Source of the DNA: Candidatus Fermentibacter sp.
GTDB lineage: Bacteria; Fermentibacterota; Fermentibacteria; Fermentibacterales; Fermentibacteraceae
NCBI GenBank assembly: GCA_030373045.1
Contig: JAUCPW010000029.1
Span: 62,001 to 126,000, forward strand
Length of the DNA stretch: 64,000 nt
Direction of reading: 5' to 3'
Shown piece by piece: positions 1 to 9,191 of this stretch. The translations under genes and the position numbers were made by a program. The notes below the pieces were generated by a model. That model was not told where the DNA came from. It worked only from the letters and a program-made list of their open reading frames with translations, and did no database searches. Numbering within the stretch: the stretch's first letter is position 1; every line of letters begins with the position of its first letter.

Positions 1-657
1 GCCCGGCTCCGATGGTGAAGGATCGCGGGAGGCCTTCGCCTCGGCGATGACCTCGTCGATCGTGCTGCGAACCGGGATGTCGCGCCAGGCCTTCGACGAG
101 ACCGACCTGTAGCTCGATCCGCTGCCGGCCTGCACGGTGATCTGGAAGGCCCCTTCGGTGGCCTCGTGGAAGCAGAGGTTGCCGGTGCTGGTGGCCAGCG
201 CGATCCTGCTCGACTCCATCCGCGACGTACCGGCAGCCTCGGTCCCGGCTGCACCGGACGCCTCGACGGCGGCCGAGGCCGCGTCCATCCTGGGACCCGG
301 TTCGACCCTGCCTGTCTCCTCGTCCCATGCGTCGACGAGGGGATAGATCTGACCTTCGTCGGCCGGGGGCACGTACTCCGGGTCCGGCGAGGACATCCGG
401 AGCTTCTGCTCGGCCGTGCGCACGACTTCCGGTATGGCTCCTGCATCTATCCTGTGGGTGCGGTACTCGGCCTTCCTCGAGCCGTCGCCGACCCAGAGCC
501 TCAGCTCCCGCCTGAAGGTGTCCATGTTCTGCGTCACGGAATTGCGGCCGAACCTGACCAGGGCGACCCTCTCCTCGTCGAGCTCGGCCACCGAATGCCC
601 GACGGAGACCGCCCCCAGGACCTGCTGCACGAAGTCGAGCATCTCCTCGCGAGTCAT
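1..657 (-). CDS. TldE/PmbA-family protein (3' end cut off by window)
   Basis: Partial gene: 219 codons are present and the reading frame leaves the window at base 1. The N-terminus (MTREEMLDFVQQVLG, then GRNSVTQNMDTFRRELRLWV) matches the opening domain of TldD/TldE proteins. Its ATG (657-655) overlaps the TGA of the tldD gene in an ATGA junction, so the two are translationally coupled. TldD and TldE form a heterodimeric zinc protease, known for maturing microcin B17 and degrading CcdA in E. coli. TldE is the partner without the metal site. The family call is firm from gene order and N-terminal similarity; the substrate is unknown. A second pair lies at 45593-48453. Confidence 0.8.
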   Translation of the reverse strand, partial: MTREEMLDFVQQVLGAVSVGHSVAELDEERVALVRFGRNSVTQNMDTFRRELRLWVGDGSRKAEYRTHRIDAGAIPEVVRTAEQKLRMSSPDPEYVPPADEGQIYPLVDAWDEETGRVEPGPRMDAASAAVEASGAAGTEAAGTSRMESSRIALATSTGNLCFHEATEGAFQITVQAGSGSSYRSVSSKAWRDIPVRSTIDEVIAEAKASRDPSPSEPG

Positions 658-2096
658 CTCACCCCTCCCCCGACGGTCACTCCGCGGAACCTGGCCGGAC
701 TGGCCCCGTGCGTCATCCTCGCCCCCTGCATGGGCTCGCCCTTCCCGCAGGTCAGGAGCCCCATGGGCTGAAAGAACCTGGCATCGGCGATGCCGTCGCA
801 GGAGCCCCAGAACTCGGTGGTGCGGGAGCCGTACAGCACCTTCTTGAGAGGCCTTCCGGGCTTCCCGTCGCGGATCTCGCGGAAGAAGTCGCCCCCGAAC
901 TGGAAGTTCACCCTGTTCTGGTCGATGCTGAAGGAGCCCCTGCCCTCGATCAGGATGCCGTGCCTGACGCCCGCGATCAGCTCCTCCGGGGTCATCGGCG
1001 TCTCGGAGGGCTCGAGGTAGAAGTTGGGCTGCCTGTTGATCGGGAAATAGCCGAAGTCCTGCGCGCGGCAGCAGCCGCGGCTGGCGCTCCTGCCCACGAG
1101 CAGCGCCGTCTCGCGCACCGTGCCGAATTCCTGGAAGACGCCGTCCCTGATGGTGTGCCACTTCTGGCACGGGGTGCCGTCGTCGTCCCAGCCCCAGGAG
1201 GCGAGCCCGATCGGCATAGTGTTGTCGGCCGTGAAGTTGACGATCTCGGACCCGTACTTCAGGCTGCCCTGGTCGCCCAGGCCGACGAATGTGCGCCCGG
1301 CCATGTTGGCCTCCCAGCCCAGAGCCCTGTCGCTCTCGGTGGCATGGCCGACCGACTCGTGCATCGTGAGGCTCAGGTTGATGCCGTCGAGCACGAGGTC
1401 CATCACGCCGGACGGGCCTTCGGACGCCATCACCTTCTCCACGGCCTGGTCCCTGATGCGCTCCGATGCCGCGGGGAGGTCGTTCTCCCTGATCCACTCC
1501 CAGCCGGCAGCCCTGGCACCGGTCTGGAGCGATCTGTTCTGGGCGTCGCCGTCCTTCACCGCGTAGGCGAGGAGGAACGGCTGGGTGTGGACGAGGTGCG
1601 AGTCCACGAGCGTGCCGTCGGTGTTCGCGAAGACCCTGTCGATCCGCTCGGAGTACAGCTCGGCGTACGTCGTGCTGATCGCCGGGTCGGCGTTCAGGAT
1701 GCACGAGCACTGCTCGAGGAGGCCGATCTTCTCGGACGTGTCGATCCCGAAGGGATCCTCGACGCACGGCGACGAATACGAGCCCTGTACCGGCGCCTGG
1801 GGCGCGAGCCTCACGGGGGAGCCGGTGCGCCCCGCCCCGCTGCGGGCTATCCTGACCGCCCTCTCGACGGCCATGGCGACCGAATCCCTGCCGAGGCCGG
1901 TGGCCGAGGCGAAGCCCCAGCAGCCGCCGATTATCGCCCTGACGCCGACGCCTTCGCCCGAGGATGTCGCGGCCTCCTCCAGGCGCCTGTTCCTGAAGGC
2001 GATCCGCTCAAGGGCGCGGTCCTCGACGCGGACGTCGCCGTAGTCGGCTCCTGATGCCGCGAGTTCCGCGACGGCGAATTCGGCGAGCTTCTTCAT
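654..2096 (-). CDS. tldD: TldD-family zinc metalloprotease
   Basis: 480 residues, close to the usual family length. The zinc motif HExxxH is present as H246-E247-S-V-G-H251, followed by the acidic stretch ATESDR typical of TldD. The C-terminal half carries family blocks such as GYFPINRQPNFYLEPS and FQFGGDFFREI. It would pair with the TldE-like protein encoded immediately downstream, whose ATG overlaps this stop codon. It is cytoplasmic, since no signal peptide is visible. The target is unknown: no RiPP precursor or toxin gene was recognised beside it. Confidence 0.9.
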   Translation of the reverse strand: MKKLAEFAVAELAASGADYGDVRVEDRALERIAFRNRRLEEAATSSGEGVGVRAIIGGCWGFASATGLGRDSVAMAVERAVRIARSGAGRTGSPVRLAPQAPVQGSYSSPCVEDPFGIDTSEKIGLLEQCSCILNADPAISTTYAELYSERIDRVFANTDGTLVDSHLVHTQPFLLAYAVKDGDAQNRSLQTGARAAGWEWIRENDLPAASERIRDQAVEKVMASEGPSGVMDLVLDGINLSLTMHESVGHATESDRALGWEANMAGRTFVGLGDQGSLKYGSEIVNFTADNTMPIGLASWGWDDDGTPCQKWHTIRDGVFQEFGTVRETALLVGRSASRGCCRAQDFGYFPINRQPNFYLEPSETPMTPEELIAGVRHGILIEGRGSFSIDQNRVNFQFGGDFFREIRDGKPGRPLKKVLYGSRTTEFWGSCDGIADARFFQPMGLLTCGKGEPMQGARMTHGASPARFRGVTVGGGVR

Positions 2097-2130
2097 CCCG
2101 ACGACTCTCCTTCCGGACGTGTGCCGCGGC

Positions 2131-2568
2131 TCAGGCCGCGGGTCCGCTGCCGATCACCGAAACTATCTTCAGATCGAAGCCCCTCCGCCTCGAGACGAGC
2201 CTGGACGCGAGGACGCCGGAGGCCACGCCGAGCACCAGCCCGGCCAGGGCATGCACCGCGGTGCGCGAGGACGAGGCTCCGGACGGCAGCAGGGCGAGTG
2301 AAACCACCAGCACGACCACCGGCACGATGAACAGCGCCCCCGAGAGGGCGAGCGAGGCGGCAGGGGCCAGCTCGACCTCCACGCGGTCACCCCGGGCGGC
2401 CTGCACTGGATTCGCCACCCAGGCCTCCTTCGACCCCCCGGCGGCGGAGCAGAAGATCCCGCATCCGCCCTTCGACGAGCACGATGCGCATCCGTCGGCC
2501 CCCATCAGGGCCACGAGCGCCGTCCCGTCACTGTCCCGCGTTTCCTTCACGATCCCGTTCTGCCTCAT
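2131..2568 (-). CDS. RseC/SoxR-reducing-system family membrane protein
   Basis: 145 residues from the ATG at 2568; longer upstream reading would run into the divergent gene. The N-terminal part has a cysteine cluster (GCASCSSKGGCGIFC, about residues 26-40), followed by two hydrophobic segments (about 70-90 and 100-120), the layout of the RseC_MucC family. In E. coli, RseC acts on the sigma-E anti-sigma system, and relatives sit with Rnf complexes and reduce SoxR. The redox or regulatory role here is inferred from the family only. It lies 34 bases upstream of tldD on the same strand and may be cotranscribed. Confidence 0.7.
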   Translation of the reverse strand: MRQNGIVKETRDSDGTALVALMGADGCASCSSKGGCGIFCSAAGGSKEAWVANPVQAARGDRVEVELAPAASLALSGALFIVPVVVLVVSLALLPSGASSSRTAVHALAGLVLGVASGVLASRLVSRRRGFDLKIVSVIGSGPAA

Positions 2569-2637
2569 GCCACGTCCTCCTCCGGCAGAGTATCGTACCA
2601 CGGGCCCGGGCGAACCAGCCCGGCCGGCGGAGGTGAC

Positions 2638-5148
2638 ATGACCATCCCCCTGGTTCTGGCGTTCCTGGCGGCCGGTTTCGAAGAGGAACTGGCCCTGAGG
2701 CATTTCGATGAGGCGATGGAGCTCGCCCCGGACGACTCGCTCGCGGCCGAGGTTTATCTGGCTGCAGGCGAGTACGCGATGGCCGCCCACCTCTTCACCC
2801 TGGTGCACGAGGCTTCGGGCTCCCCGGGCTCCCTGTTCCGCCTCTGGACGGCCGTAGCCAGCGAGTGGAGCGAGGATCCCCCGACGATGCCGGCGGAGTC
2901 GGCCATGCGCGAACTGGAGTCGGCCGGACCTCCCTCGACAGCCTCCGAAGCCGCCGCGCTCTTCAGCCTGACCTCCATGCTGGGCGACCCGGATCTCTCC
3001 GACAGAACGGCCGCCGAGGCCTGCCGGAGGTGGCCCGGATCGCCGGAGGTCGCCGATATCCTCTGCGGGCTGTTCTGGGATGCCCAGGCCCCGGTGTGGG
3101 AGGACGACTCCGCAAGAGCCGCCGTGCTTGCCGCCTTCATCGACGAGTGGGGCTGGGCCGACGCGACCTGGCGCTCCCGGGCCTGGCAATACCGGGTTTC
3201 CGCTCTTCTCGGCACGGCCGATTCGGCGGGATGGCGCGGCGAGGTGGACTTCTGGATCGCCGACTGTCCCGACGATCCCCTGCCCTTCCTCACAGGTGCT
3301 TCTCTTTCGATCGACCGCGACTCGTCGTGGCAGGAGGCGCTGGCATATGCCGACCGGGGCTTCGCGGCGCTCGGTTCCGGGAGCTGGACCATGGCCGGTC
3401 TGCGGGAGAGGGAGAGGGCGCTGACGATGCCCGCCGTCGGGGCGGACCTCTCGTTCCGGAGGGCCTGGGCCCTGATGGAGCTGGGTCGACCGGCGGAGGC
3501 TTCGGCAGCGATCCTGCCCTATCTCGACGACCCGGGCTTCTTCGGCCCCGACGACCACCATACCCTCGCGGCGGTGTGGTGGCTGGAGGGCAGGCTGAGG
3601 GAGCGCCTAAACCTCTTCGACGCCCCCGCGGCCTTCCTCCGCTCCGCAGAACTGGGGGACACCATCGACCGCTGGGCTTCGCGTTCGATCCGCGAGCTCG
3701 AGGAGTCGTGGGGCCCTGCCTGGCTCGATTCGGCGCGGACCATGGAGGCCTACGGAGGACCGGTCTTCGAGGATGTGACATGGATGCTCTCCGACTCCCT
3801 CCCCGTCCCGGCCGGGCGCATGGCCTGGGCGGACATCGACGGCGACGGCTGGGAGGACCTGATGGCCGGCGGCAGGCTGTACCGCAACGACGGAGGAGAA
3901 GGCTTCAGCGACGTCACCACCCTCCTGGGGCTCGACTCGCTGCCCGGGTCGGATTGGGTCGCAGGGGATCTCGACTCCGACGGAGACGCCGACCTGGCCT
4001 GTTCCGGATCTGCTCCGCGGGTGTTCGTCAACGATTCGGGAGTCTTCCGCGATCCCGGCTGCGCGATGGGCGTGATCCCATATCCGTACCCGGTGGAGGG
4101 CGTCGGCCTGCTCGACTGGAACGCCGATGGCTTTCTGGACGTGTATTTCGCCTGCTACGAGAAGCCCGGCACTCTCGGGGAGGGCTCGCCGGACAGGTTC
4201 CTCCTCGGCGGCCCCGACGGCTTTTCGGAGGCCACGGACGAAACCGGGATGATCCCCTTCGGTGACGCAGACCTGTGCGGCAGGGGAGTCAGCCCCTGCG
4301 ACTACGACCGCGACGGTGACGTGGATGTCTTCGTGTCGGACTACCGCCTCCAGGAGAACCTGCTCTGGGAGAACACGGAGGGTCTCGCCTCCCCGGCTGC
4401 CCTCGAGGCCGGGGTGGCAGGGCACGACAAGGACGGCTGGTGGGGGCACACCATCGGCAGCGCCTGGGCCGACTTCGACAACGACGGCGACTGGGATCTC
4501 TTCAGCGCCAACCTGGCCCATCCCAGGTACATCGACCTGTCGGACAGGAGCGAGCTGCTGGTGAACGACGGCGAAGCGTTCGGGGACGAGAGGGCCGCCA
4601 GGGGGATAGTCTACGAGGAGACGCACTCGGTGCCGGTCTGGGGCGACTGGAACGACGACGGGCTGCTCGACCTCTACATCACCTCCGTGTACGAGGGCCG
4701 CAGGAGCTTCCTCTACGTCCAGGAGCAGGACGGATCGTTCCGCGACGTGACCCTGCTCTCCGGCACGAGGGTCATGAACGGCTGGGGGGCTGCGTCCGCG
4801 GATTTCGACAGGGACGGCAGGCTCGACCTGGCCGTGGGGTCGGGCAGCGGCATGAGGCTCTTCAGGAACGTCACCCGGGGGGGCCACTGGCTCCTGGTGA
4901 GGGTCGATCCACCCGCGGGCGTGAACGCGTCCGGCATCGGATGCACCGTCGAGATCACGCAGGAAGGCGTTGCCAGGATCAGGCAGGTCAGCGGCGGAAG
5001 CGGCACCACGTGCCAGGACGGTGCGCTCCTCCACTTCGGCCTGCCGAAAGCGGCGGGAGTGGAATGGAGCCTGTTCGTCCCGGGTTCCGGGGAACCCTTC
5101 GCCGTCGGCAGTCTCGACGGGGTGGACAGGGAGACGTCAGTCCCCTGA
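2638..5148 (+). CDS. Secreted TPR/FG-GAP protein with ASPIC/UnbV C-terminus
   Basis: 836 residues. A strong ribosome site (ggaggtgac) directly precedes the ATG. The N-terminus is a short hydrophobic run that could be a signal sequence, followed by about 350 residues of helical TPR-like repeats. Residues about 390-740 contain FG-GAP/VCBS-type motifs (DIDGDGWEDL, DLDSDGDADL, DYDRDGDVDVF, DFDNDGDWDLF), consistent with a calcium-binding beta-propeller. The last 80 residues resemble the ASPIC/UnbV domain. Such proteins are usually exported and surface-exposed; the ligand is unknown. The 3' end overlaps the convergent gene by 12 bases. Confidence 0.8.
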   Translation: MTIPLVLAFLAAGFEEELALRHFDEAMELAPDDSLAAEVYLAAGEYAMAAHLFTLVHEASGSPGSLFRLWTAVASEWSEDPPTMPAESAMRELESAGPPSTASEAAALFSLTSMLGDPDLSDRTAAEACRRWPGSPEVADILCGLFWDAQAPVWEDDSARAAVLAAFIDEWGWADATWRSRAWQYRVSALLGTADSAGWRGEVDFWIADCPDDPLPFLTGASLSIDRDSSWQEALAYADRGFAALGSGSWTMAGLRERERALTMPAVGADLSFRRAWALMELGRPAEASAAILPYLDDPGFFGPDDHHTLAAVWWLEGRLRERLNLFDAPAAFLRSAELGDTIDRWASRSIRELEESWGPAWLDSARTMEAYGGPVFEDVTWMLSDSLPVPAGRMAWADIDGDGWEDLMAGGRLYRNDGGEGFSDVTTLLGLDSLPGSDWVAGDLDSDGDADLACSGSAPRVFVNDSGVFRDPGCAMGVIPYPYPVEGVGLLDWNADGFLDVYFACYEKPGTLGEGSPDRFLLGGPDGFSEATDETGMIPFGDADLCGRGVSPCDYDRDGDVDVFVSDYRLQENLLWENTEGLASPAALEAGVAGHDKDGWWGHTIGSAWADFDNDGDWDLFSANLAHPRYIDLSDRSELLVNDGEAFGDERAARGIVYEETHSVPVWGDWNDDGLLDLYITSVYEGRRSFLYVQEQDGSFRDVTLLSGTRVMNGWGAASADFDRDGRLDLAVGSGSGMRLFRNVTRGGHWLLVRVDPPAGVNASGIGCTVEITQEGVARIRQVSGGSGTTCQDGALLHFGLPKAAGVEWSLFVPGSGEPFAVGSLDGVDRETSVP

Positions 5149-6051
5149 GAGGATCTCCGAGGCGGTGATGCCCTGTTCGCCGATCAGGAGCGGGTCCCCT
5201 CCGCCGTCCGGCCAGGACTCGAGCAGCCCGGTGGCGATGTCGAGGACGCGCACGTCCTCGAACTCGCCTGAAACCGCGATGTAGACCCTGGCCCGGGTCG
5301 CGTCGAACACCATCGACGCCCTCGTGGGGAAGTCCGGGCTGAGGTTCTCCGCGGCCTCGAGAACGGCCATCCCGGCCTCCGGCGACATGGCGCCGAGGCG
5401 GTCCTTCAGCGCGCGGAGCGCGCTTCTGTACCTGTCCGCCCCGCAGCCCTCGATGAGGGCGGGGTCCCTGCCGGCCCAGGAGCAGGAGTGGAAGTTGGTC
5501 ATGGCCATGAACGGCCTGCCGCCGCGCTCAAGGATGTCGTTGCCGTCCGCGCCGACCTCGATGATCATCGCGCGCCCGGATGCGTCGGCAGTGATCACGT
5601 GCAGGGGCGGGTCGTCGTACTGCGAGTACGTGTCGATCGCGACCATGTCCGCGACGTCGTCCATCGAGGCGCCTCGGTAGATCAGCGCGTAGAAGGGCCA
5701 GTAGATCATCGGTGTTCCCTCGTCGGGATCGGGGCCCGTCCATTCCGCGTCGGTCACCTGGAGGGTCGAGAACCTGCCGTCCGCGGTCATGCCCGCGGTC
5801 GAGAGGGTGTCCCCCGCGTCGATGAAGGCCATCGTGAAGACCCTGCCGCCCTCCATGTCCGTCTCTATCCTGAAAAGGATCTCCTGGTCGGGGTACCAGT
5901 CGAAGTTCATCCCGTACCACGCCCCGCCAGAGGCGTACTCGACGAAGCTGGTGCAGGCCTCGGGAGTGCACGCGGGCACGAGAACGGCGGCCAGCACGAG
6001 GGGGATGCCGATGCCACGGGGATTCATGCGCCGGTTCCAGCCGCGCTCCAT
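5137..6051 (-). CDS. Choloylglycine hydrolase-like (Ntn) lipoprotein or secreted amidase
   Basis: 304 residues from the ATG at 6051, chosen because an upstream start at 6078 would overlap the preceding gene and this one has gggagg 11 bases ahead. MNPRG at 6027 is an alternative start. A signal sequence ends in LVPAC, followed shortly by EACTSF and GMNFDW. A Cys-Thr-x-Phe block then Asn-x-Asp-Trp is the active-site signature of linear-amide C-N hydrolases (choloylglycine hydrolase/acyl-CoA:6-APA family), where the cysteine becomes the N-terminal nucleophile. Other family-like blocks are ADASGRAMIIEVG and AMTNFH. The substrate is unknown. The first cysteine (lipobox) and the second (nucleophile) compete as mature N-termini. 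Confidence 0.7.
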   Translation of the reverse strand: MERGWNRRMNPRGIGIPLVLAAVLVPACTPEACTSFVEYASGGAWYGMNFDWYPDQEILFRIETDMEGGRVFTMAFIDAGDTLSTAGMTADGRFSTLQVTDAEWTGPDPDEGTPMIYWPFYALIYRGASMDDVADMVAIDTYSQYDDPPLHVITADASGRAMIIEVGADGNDILERGGRPFMAMTNFHSCSWAGRDPALIEGCGADRYRSALRALKDRLGAMSPEAGMAVLEAAENLSPDFPTRASMVFDATRARVYIAVSGEFEDVRVLDIATGLLESWPDGGGDPLLIGEQGITASEILSGD

Positions 6052-6058
6052 GGCCTGA

Positions 6059-6925
6059 TCAGCCCTCCCATCCCGCAAGCCTCGCCGCGAGCCACCAGAC
6101 TGCGCAGCCCTTCTGGACGCAGCTCTCGAAAGTGGTGTGGCCAGCCTCGTCGCCCTCGAACTCGGGGTGCTCGACGGGGAAGGTGTGGCCTTCGAAGGTG
6201 GCGGTGGCCTGCTCCCACTGCTGGTCGGAGGGATCGAACCACCAGCTGTCCAGGTCCTCGAAGTCGAAGAGGACGCAGTCGTTCGCCTCGCAGAAATCCC
6301 TTATCTGCTGGTTCCGGAGGCTGCGGTTGTAGCCCTCGGCTCCTTCCGCCTGAGCGTTCCCGGTCATGTAGACGAAGGTCACCCCGGGATACTCGGACTC
6401 CAGCAGGGCCATTGCATCCAGGTAGTCCTGCACCTCGCCCTCGGAGTAGTAGTCGCACTGCGTGCACCAGGACCACATCGACACGTTCAGGGAGGGCTCC
6501 GCATCCAGCACCTCGCGGGTCATGTCGAGGGCGGCCTCCCCCTGCCAGTACAGGTCGGGGGTGATGTAGGTCTCGCCGAGCTGCCCGTCGAAGATGCAGA
6601 GTGCGCCCGGAGCCGCGGGCAGCTCGCAGTATCCGGTCTCGACGTCGAAGGCGGGCTGCTCCTCCTCGATGAGTTCGAGCCCGGTGACGAGCTGCGAACC
6701 GTGGGACGTGTGTGCGTAATGGACGAACAGGCCGGCCTGCGCCGAGTCGACCCATGCTCCCGGTATCTCCGAGATGTCGGTGCAGAGGTGATCGACGACG
6801 AACCCGCCGCCGGGCTGCGGGTCGGGCCCGGGGCCGGTGGGGTCCGAACCGCCGCAGGAGGGCAGGAGGAGCAGACCGAGGGACAACTGGACGAGTGTGG
6901 CTGGTAGAGCAGCGGGACGATGCAC
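6059..6925 (-). CDS. Conserved secreted lipoprotein, HTSHGSQ motif
   Basis: 288 residues from a GTG start at 6925, with ggagg five bases upstream. The N-terminus is a lipoprotein signal (LLLLPSC, cysteine near residue 24) followed by a Gly/Pro/Asp-rich linker. The mature protein has distinctive conserved-looking blocks: [23 protein letters not shown], and [13 protein letters not shown], plus several cysteines. I recognise the His-Thr-Ser-His-Gly pattern from hypothetical lipoproteins but can name no reaction; an esterase- or SGNH-like fold is only a guess. It is separated by 7 bases from the amidase-like gene and 9 from the glycosyltransferase, so probably one transcript. Confidence 0.6.
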   Translation of the reverse strand: MHRPAALPATLVQLSLGLLLLPSCGGSDPTGPGPDPQPGGGFVVDHLCTDISEIPGAWVDSAQAGLFVHYAHTSHGSQLVTGLELIEEEQPAFDVETGYCELPAAPGALCIFDGQLGETYITPDLYWQGEAALDMTREVLDAEPSLNVSMWSWCTQCDYYSEGEVQDYLDAMALLESEYPGVTFVYMTGNAQAEGAEGYNRSLRNQQIRDFCEANDCVLFDFEDLDSWWFDPSDQQWEQATATFEGHTFPVEHPEFEGDEAGHTTFESCVQKGCAVWWLAARLAGWEG

Positions 6926-6934
6926 GTCGACCTC

Positions 6935-7714
6935 CTATCCCCGGCTGCCGCCGGGTCCGGCGGACCTGCCGCCCATCCTGGTGATCTCGAAAAGGGCCAT
7001 GTACTTCCAGTAGGCATAGACGGCCGAGCTGAACGAGGCCGCCAGGCCGGGAACGCCGTCGAGCAGACCGAGCTGCAGGAAGACCCCCCTGAAAAGCCTC
7101 CACTGGGGGCGCAGCAGCACGTCGAGCCCGGAGGCCCGCCTGCCCGCGGCAACCTCCTGTGCGGCCCAGAGCGAGGCGTAGCGGGCCATCTTCTCCATGT
7201 GCTCGCGGAAGTCGCGGTAGGGCCGGTGCTCGAGATGGCATCCGCGAAGGACGGGGGCGGGTGAGTCCGCCCTCAGGCTCTCGTGGACGGATTCGGAGCC
7301 GAACCTGGCGCACCCGCGCCTGAAGAGCCTCAGCGGGCGGTCGCCGCCCCAGGGGCCGAACCTGAGCACCCGGCCCATGTATACCGTTCTGCGGGCTATC
7401 CTGTATGCGTCCGCCGACCCCGAGGCCATCGCAAGGGAGACCGCCTCGCGGAGGCCTGAGCCGGCCCTCTCGTCGGCATCGAGGACGAGTATCCAGTCAC
7501 CCGTGGTCGAGTCGCAGGCGTACTGCTTCTGCTCCGAGAAGCCGGTGAACGGGTGCCGCAGCACCCTGGCGCCGGCCTCGCGGGCGATCTCGGGAGTGGC
7601 GTCGGCGCTTCCGGAATCGACCAGGACCACCTCGTCGGCGAAGCCCACGGAGGCCAGGCACCCCGGAAGGTCGTTCTCCTCGTCCAGTGCTATAATCGCG
7701 ACTGAAAGTCCCAA
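6935..7714 (-). CDS. Family 2 glycosyltransferase (WaaE/KdtX-like)
   Basis: 259 residues if started at the TTG at 7714, which has ggagg four bases upstream and places LGLSVAIIALDEENDL at the N-terminus, as in GT2 enzymes. GT-A fold motifs are visible: VDSGSADATPEIA and the nucleotide-sugar/metal site VLDADER (DxD-type). The C-terminal part (GGDRPLRLFRR, HLEHRPYRDFREHMEKMARYA) is typical of the subgroup that adds sugars to lipopolysaccharide core. It probably acts at the cytoplasmic membrane on a lipid-linked glycan. The first gene of a minus-strand group with two lipoproteins, it faces away from a second glycosyltransferase. Confidence 0.8.
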   Translation of the reverse strand: MGLSVAIIALDEENDLPGCLASVGFADEVVLVDSGSADATPEIAREAGARVLRHPFTGFSEQKQYACDSTTGDWILVLDADERAGSGLREAVSLAMASGSADAYRIARRTVYMGRVLRFGPWGGDRPLRLFRRGCARFGSESVHESLRADSPAPVLRGCHLEHRPYRDFREHMEKMARYASLWAAQEVAAGRRASGLDVLLRPQWRLFRGVFLQLGLLDGVPGLAASFSSAVYAYWKYMALFEITRMGGRSAGPGGSRG

Positions 7715-7784
7715 GAAACCTCCGTTCCAGCCCGGACAATACCCGGGCGGGGGCCGGGCCGCAACGAAGCGACGGGAGCAGGGC

Positions 7785-8684
7785 ATGGCCGCCACGCCGG
7801 AGATATCCGGTTTCACCTTCGCCAGGGATGCCGTCAGGCTGGATTATCCTCTCGGGGAGGCCATCAGGTCCGCCCTCCCGCTCGTGAGCGAGTTCATCGT
7901 CAACCTCGGCGACTGCAGCGACGAAACCGAGGCCCTCATCGAAGGGATCGGGGATCCCAGGATAAGGATCGTCCGGTCGGTGTGGGATCCCTCCCGCTAC
8001 GTGCACGGCGCCACCAACGCCGATCAGACCAACATCGCGCTCGACGAGTGCAGGTCGCCCTGGTGCCTCTACCTCCAGGCGGACGAGGTCCTCCACGAGC
8101 GGGACTATCCCCGGATACTCGACACCCTGGCCAGATACGACGGGCGGGGTGACGTGGATGGCCTCCTGTTCCACTACAACCACTTCTGGGGTGACTACAC
8201 GAGGGTCCAGAGGGCGCACAACTGGTACAGCCGCGAGATAAGGATGATCCGCAACCTGCCGTCCATCAGGAGCTGGAAGAGCGCCCAGAGCTTCCGCAGG
8301 GACGGCCTCAAGATGCGGGTGGCCGACACCGGGGCCTTCGTCTACCACTACGGCTGGGTGCGCCATCCCGATGTGATGAGGCGCAAGACCATCGCCCTCG
8401 ACAGCCTCCACCACGGCAGGGACTGGGTGGACAGGAGGCATCCCGAGCCTTCCAGACCCTGGGACTACGGCCCGCTCGACAAGGTCGCGCCGTTCAGAGG
8501 CACGCACCCTTCGGTGATGGCCGGGAGGATCGCCTCCAAGAACTGGAGGGCCGAGGATTACCGCGATCCCTCCGCGCCCCCCGGCCACAGGCACCTCAGG
8601 CCGTCGACTAGGTTCCTGAGCGCCATCGAGCGGATTCTCGGCGTGAAGCTCGGCGAGTACCGCAACTACATCCTCGTGAAATGA
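7785..8684 (+). CDS. Glycosyltransferase-like protein, GT2 fold
   Basis: 299 residues from the ATG at 7785 (gggag eight bases upstream). The beginning (FTFARDAVRLDYPLGEAIRS) and the core LYLQADEVLHE, a DxD-like acidic site, resemble family 2 glycosyltransferases that act on cell-surface glycans. Later blocks HYNHFWGDY and WYSREIRMIRN are shared by an uncharacterised subgroup. No membrane segment is evident. It heads a plus-strand trio with a small membrane protein and a DegT-type aminotransferase. That suggests surface polysaccharide or nucleotide-sugar work, but the sugar and acceptor cannot be told. Confidence 0.7.
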   Translation: MAATPEISGFTFARDAVRLDYPLGEAIRSALPLVSEFIVNLGDCSDETEALIEGIGDPRIRIVRSVWDPSRYVHGATNADQTNIALDECRSPWCLYLQADEVLHERDYPRILDTLARYDGRGDVDGLLFHYNHFWGDYTRVQRAHNWYSREIRMIRNLPSIRSWKSAQSFRRDGLKMRVADTGAFVYHYGWVRHPDVMRRKTIALDSLHHGRDWVDRRHPEPSRPWDYGPLDKVAPFRGTHPSVMAGRIASKNWRAEDYRDPSAPPGHRHLRPSTRFLSAIERILGVKLGEYRNYILVK

Positions 8685-8703
8685 CGGGAAGACCGGCCGC
8701 AGG

Positions 8704-9177
8704 ATGAGAGCGGCGGTGCACATCGTCGCCTCCGGCGCCGCGGGAGCGGCAGCCGCCCTGGCGGGATCGCCGGTCATGGGGATGTCCATCTTCCTGTCCG
8801 GCAGCCTCATGGACATCGACCACGCCGAGCTCTATCTGAAATCCGGCATGCCCTCAGACCCACGGGCTCTTCTGCGCGGGCTCCTGCACAACGAGGAGGA
8901 TCTGGGCAACAGGTACGGCTTCAGGAGGCGCATCCCCGACTACTGGACGTTCCCCGTCCTGCATTCCGTGGAACTCATCATGCTGTGCGCAGGTCTCGGC
9001 CTCTGGCTGTCCGACCATGCGCTGCTCGGGATTGCGGCGGGCTTCCTGCTGCATGTCGCCATGGACCTCGGGAACTACCCCGAGAGCCCCATGTTCTTCT
9101 CCCTGGCCTGGAGGTGCCTGGCCAGGAGGAGGCTCATGACCGCCTGGGAGACGCGGAGACCGATGCGCGGGCTCTAG
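8704..9177 (+). CDS. Small membrane protein with DIDH / HxxMD motifs
   Basis: 157 residues with about four hydrophobic segments. Conserved-looking polar residues in the membrane region, LMDIDHAEL, LLHNEED and FLLHVAMDLGN, resemble the metal-binding set of YdjM-type membrane-bound hydrolases, so a metal-dependent membrane hydrolase is possible. That is an inference; no reaction is known. It starts 19 bases after the glycosyltransferase and ends 14 bases before the aminotransferase, so it is probably in the same transcript. Confidence 0.6.
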   Translation: MRAAVHIVASGAAGAAAALAGSPVMGMSIFLSGSLMDIDHAELYLKSGMPSDPRALLRGLLHNEEDLGNRYGFRRRIPDYWTFPVLHSVELIMLCAGLGLWLSDHALLGIAAGFLLHVAMDLGNYPESPMFFSLAWRCLARRRLMTAWETRRPMRGL

Positions 9178-9191
9178 GCACGGGAGAAGAG

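Noticed and set aside
1-2096. TldD/TldE as part of a modified-peptide gene cluster
   Set aside because: No precursor peptide, cyclodehydratase or exporter gene is adjacent at either TldD/TldE locus; evidence insufficient.
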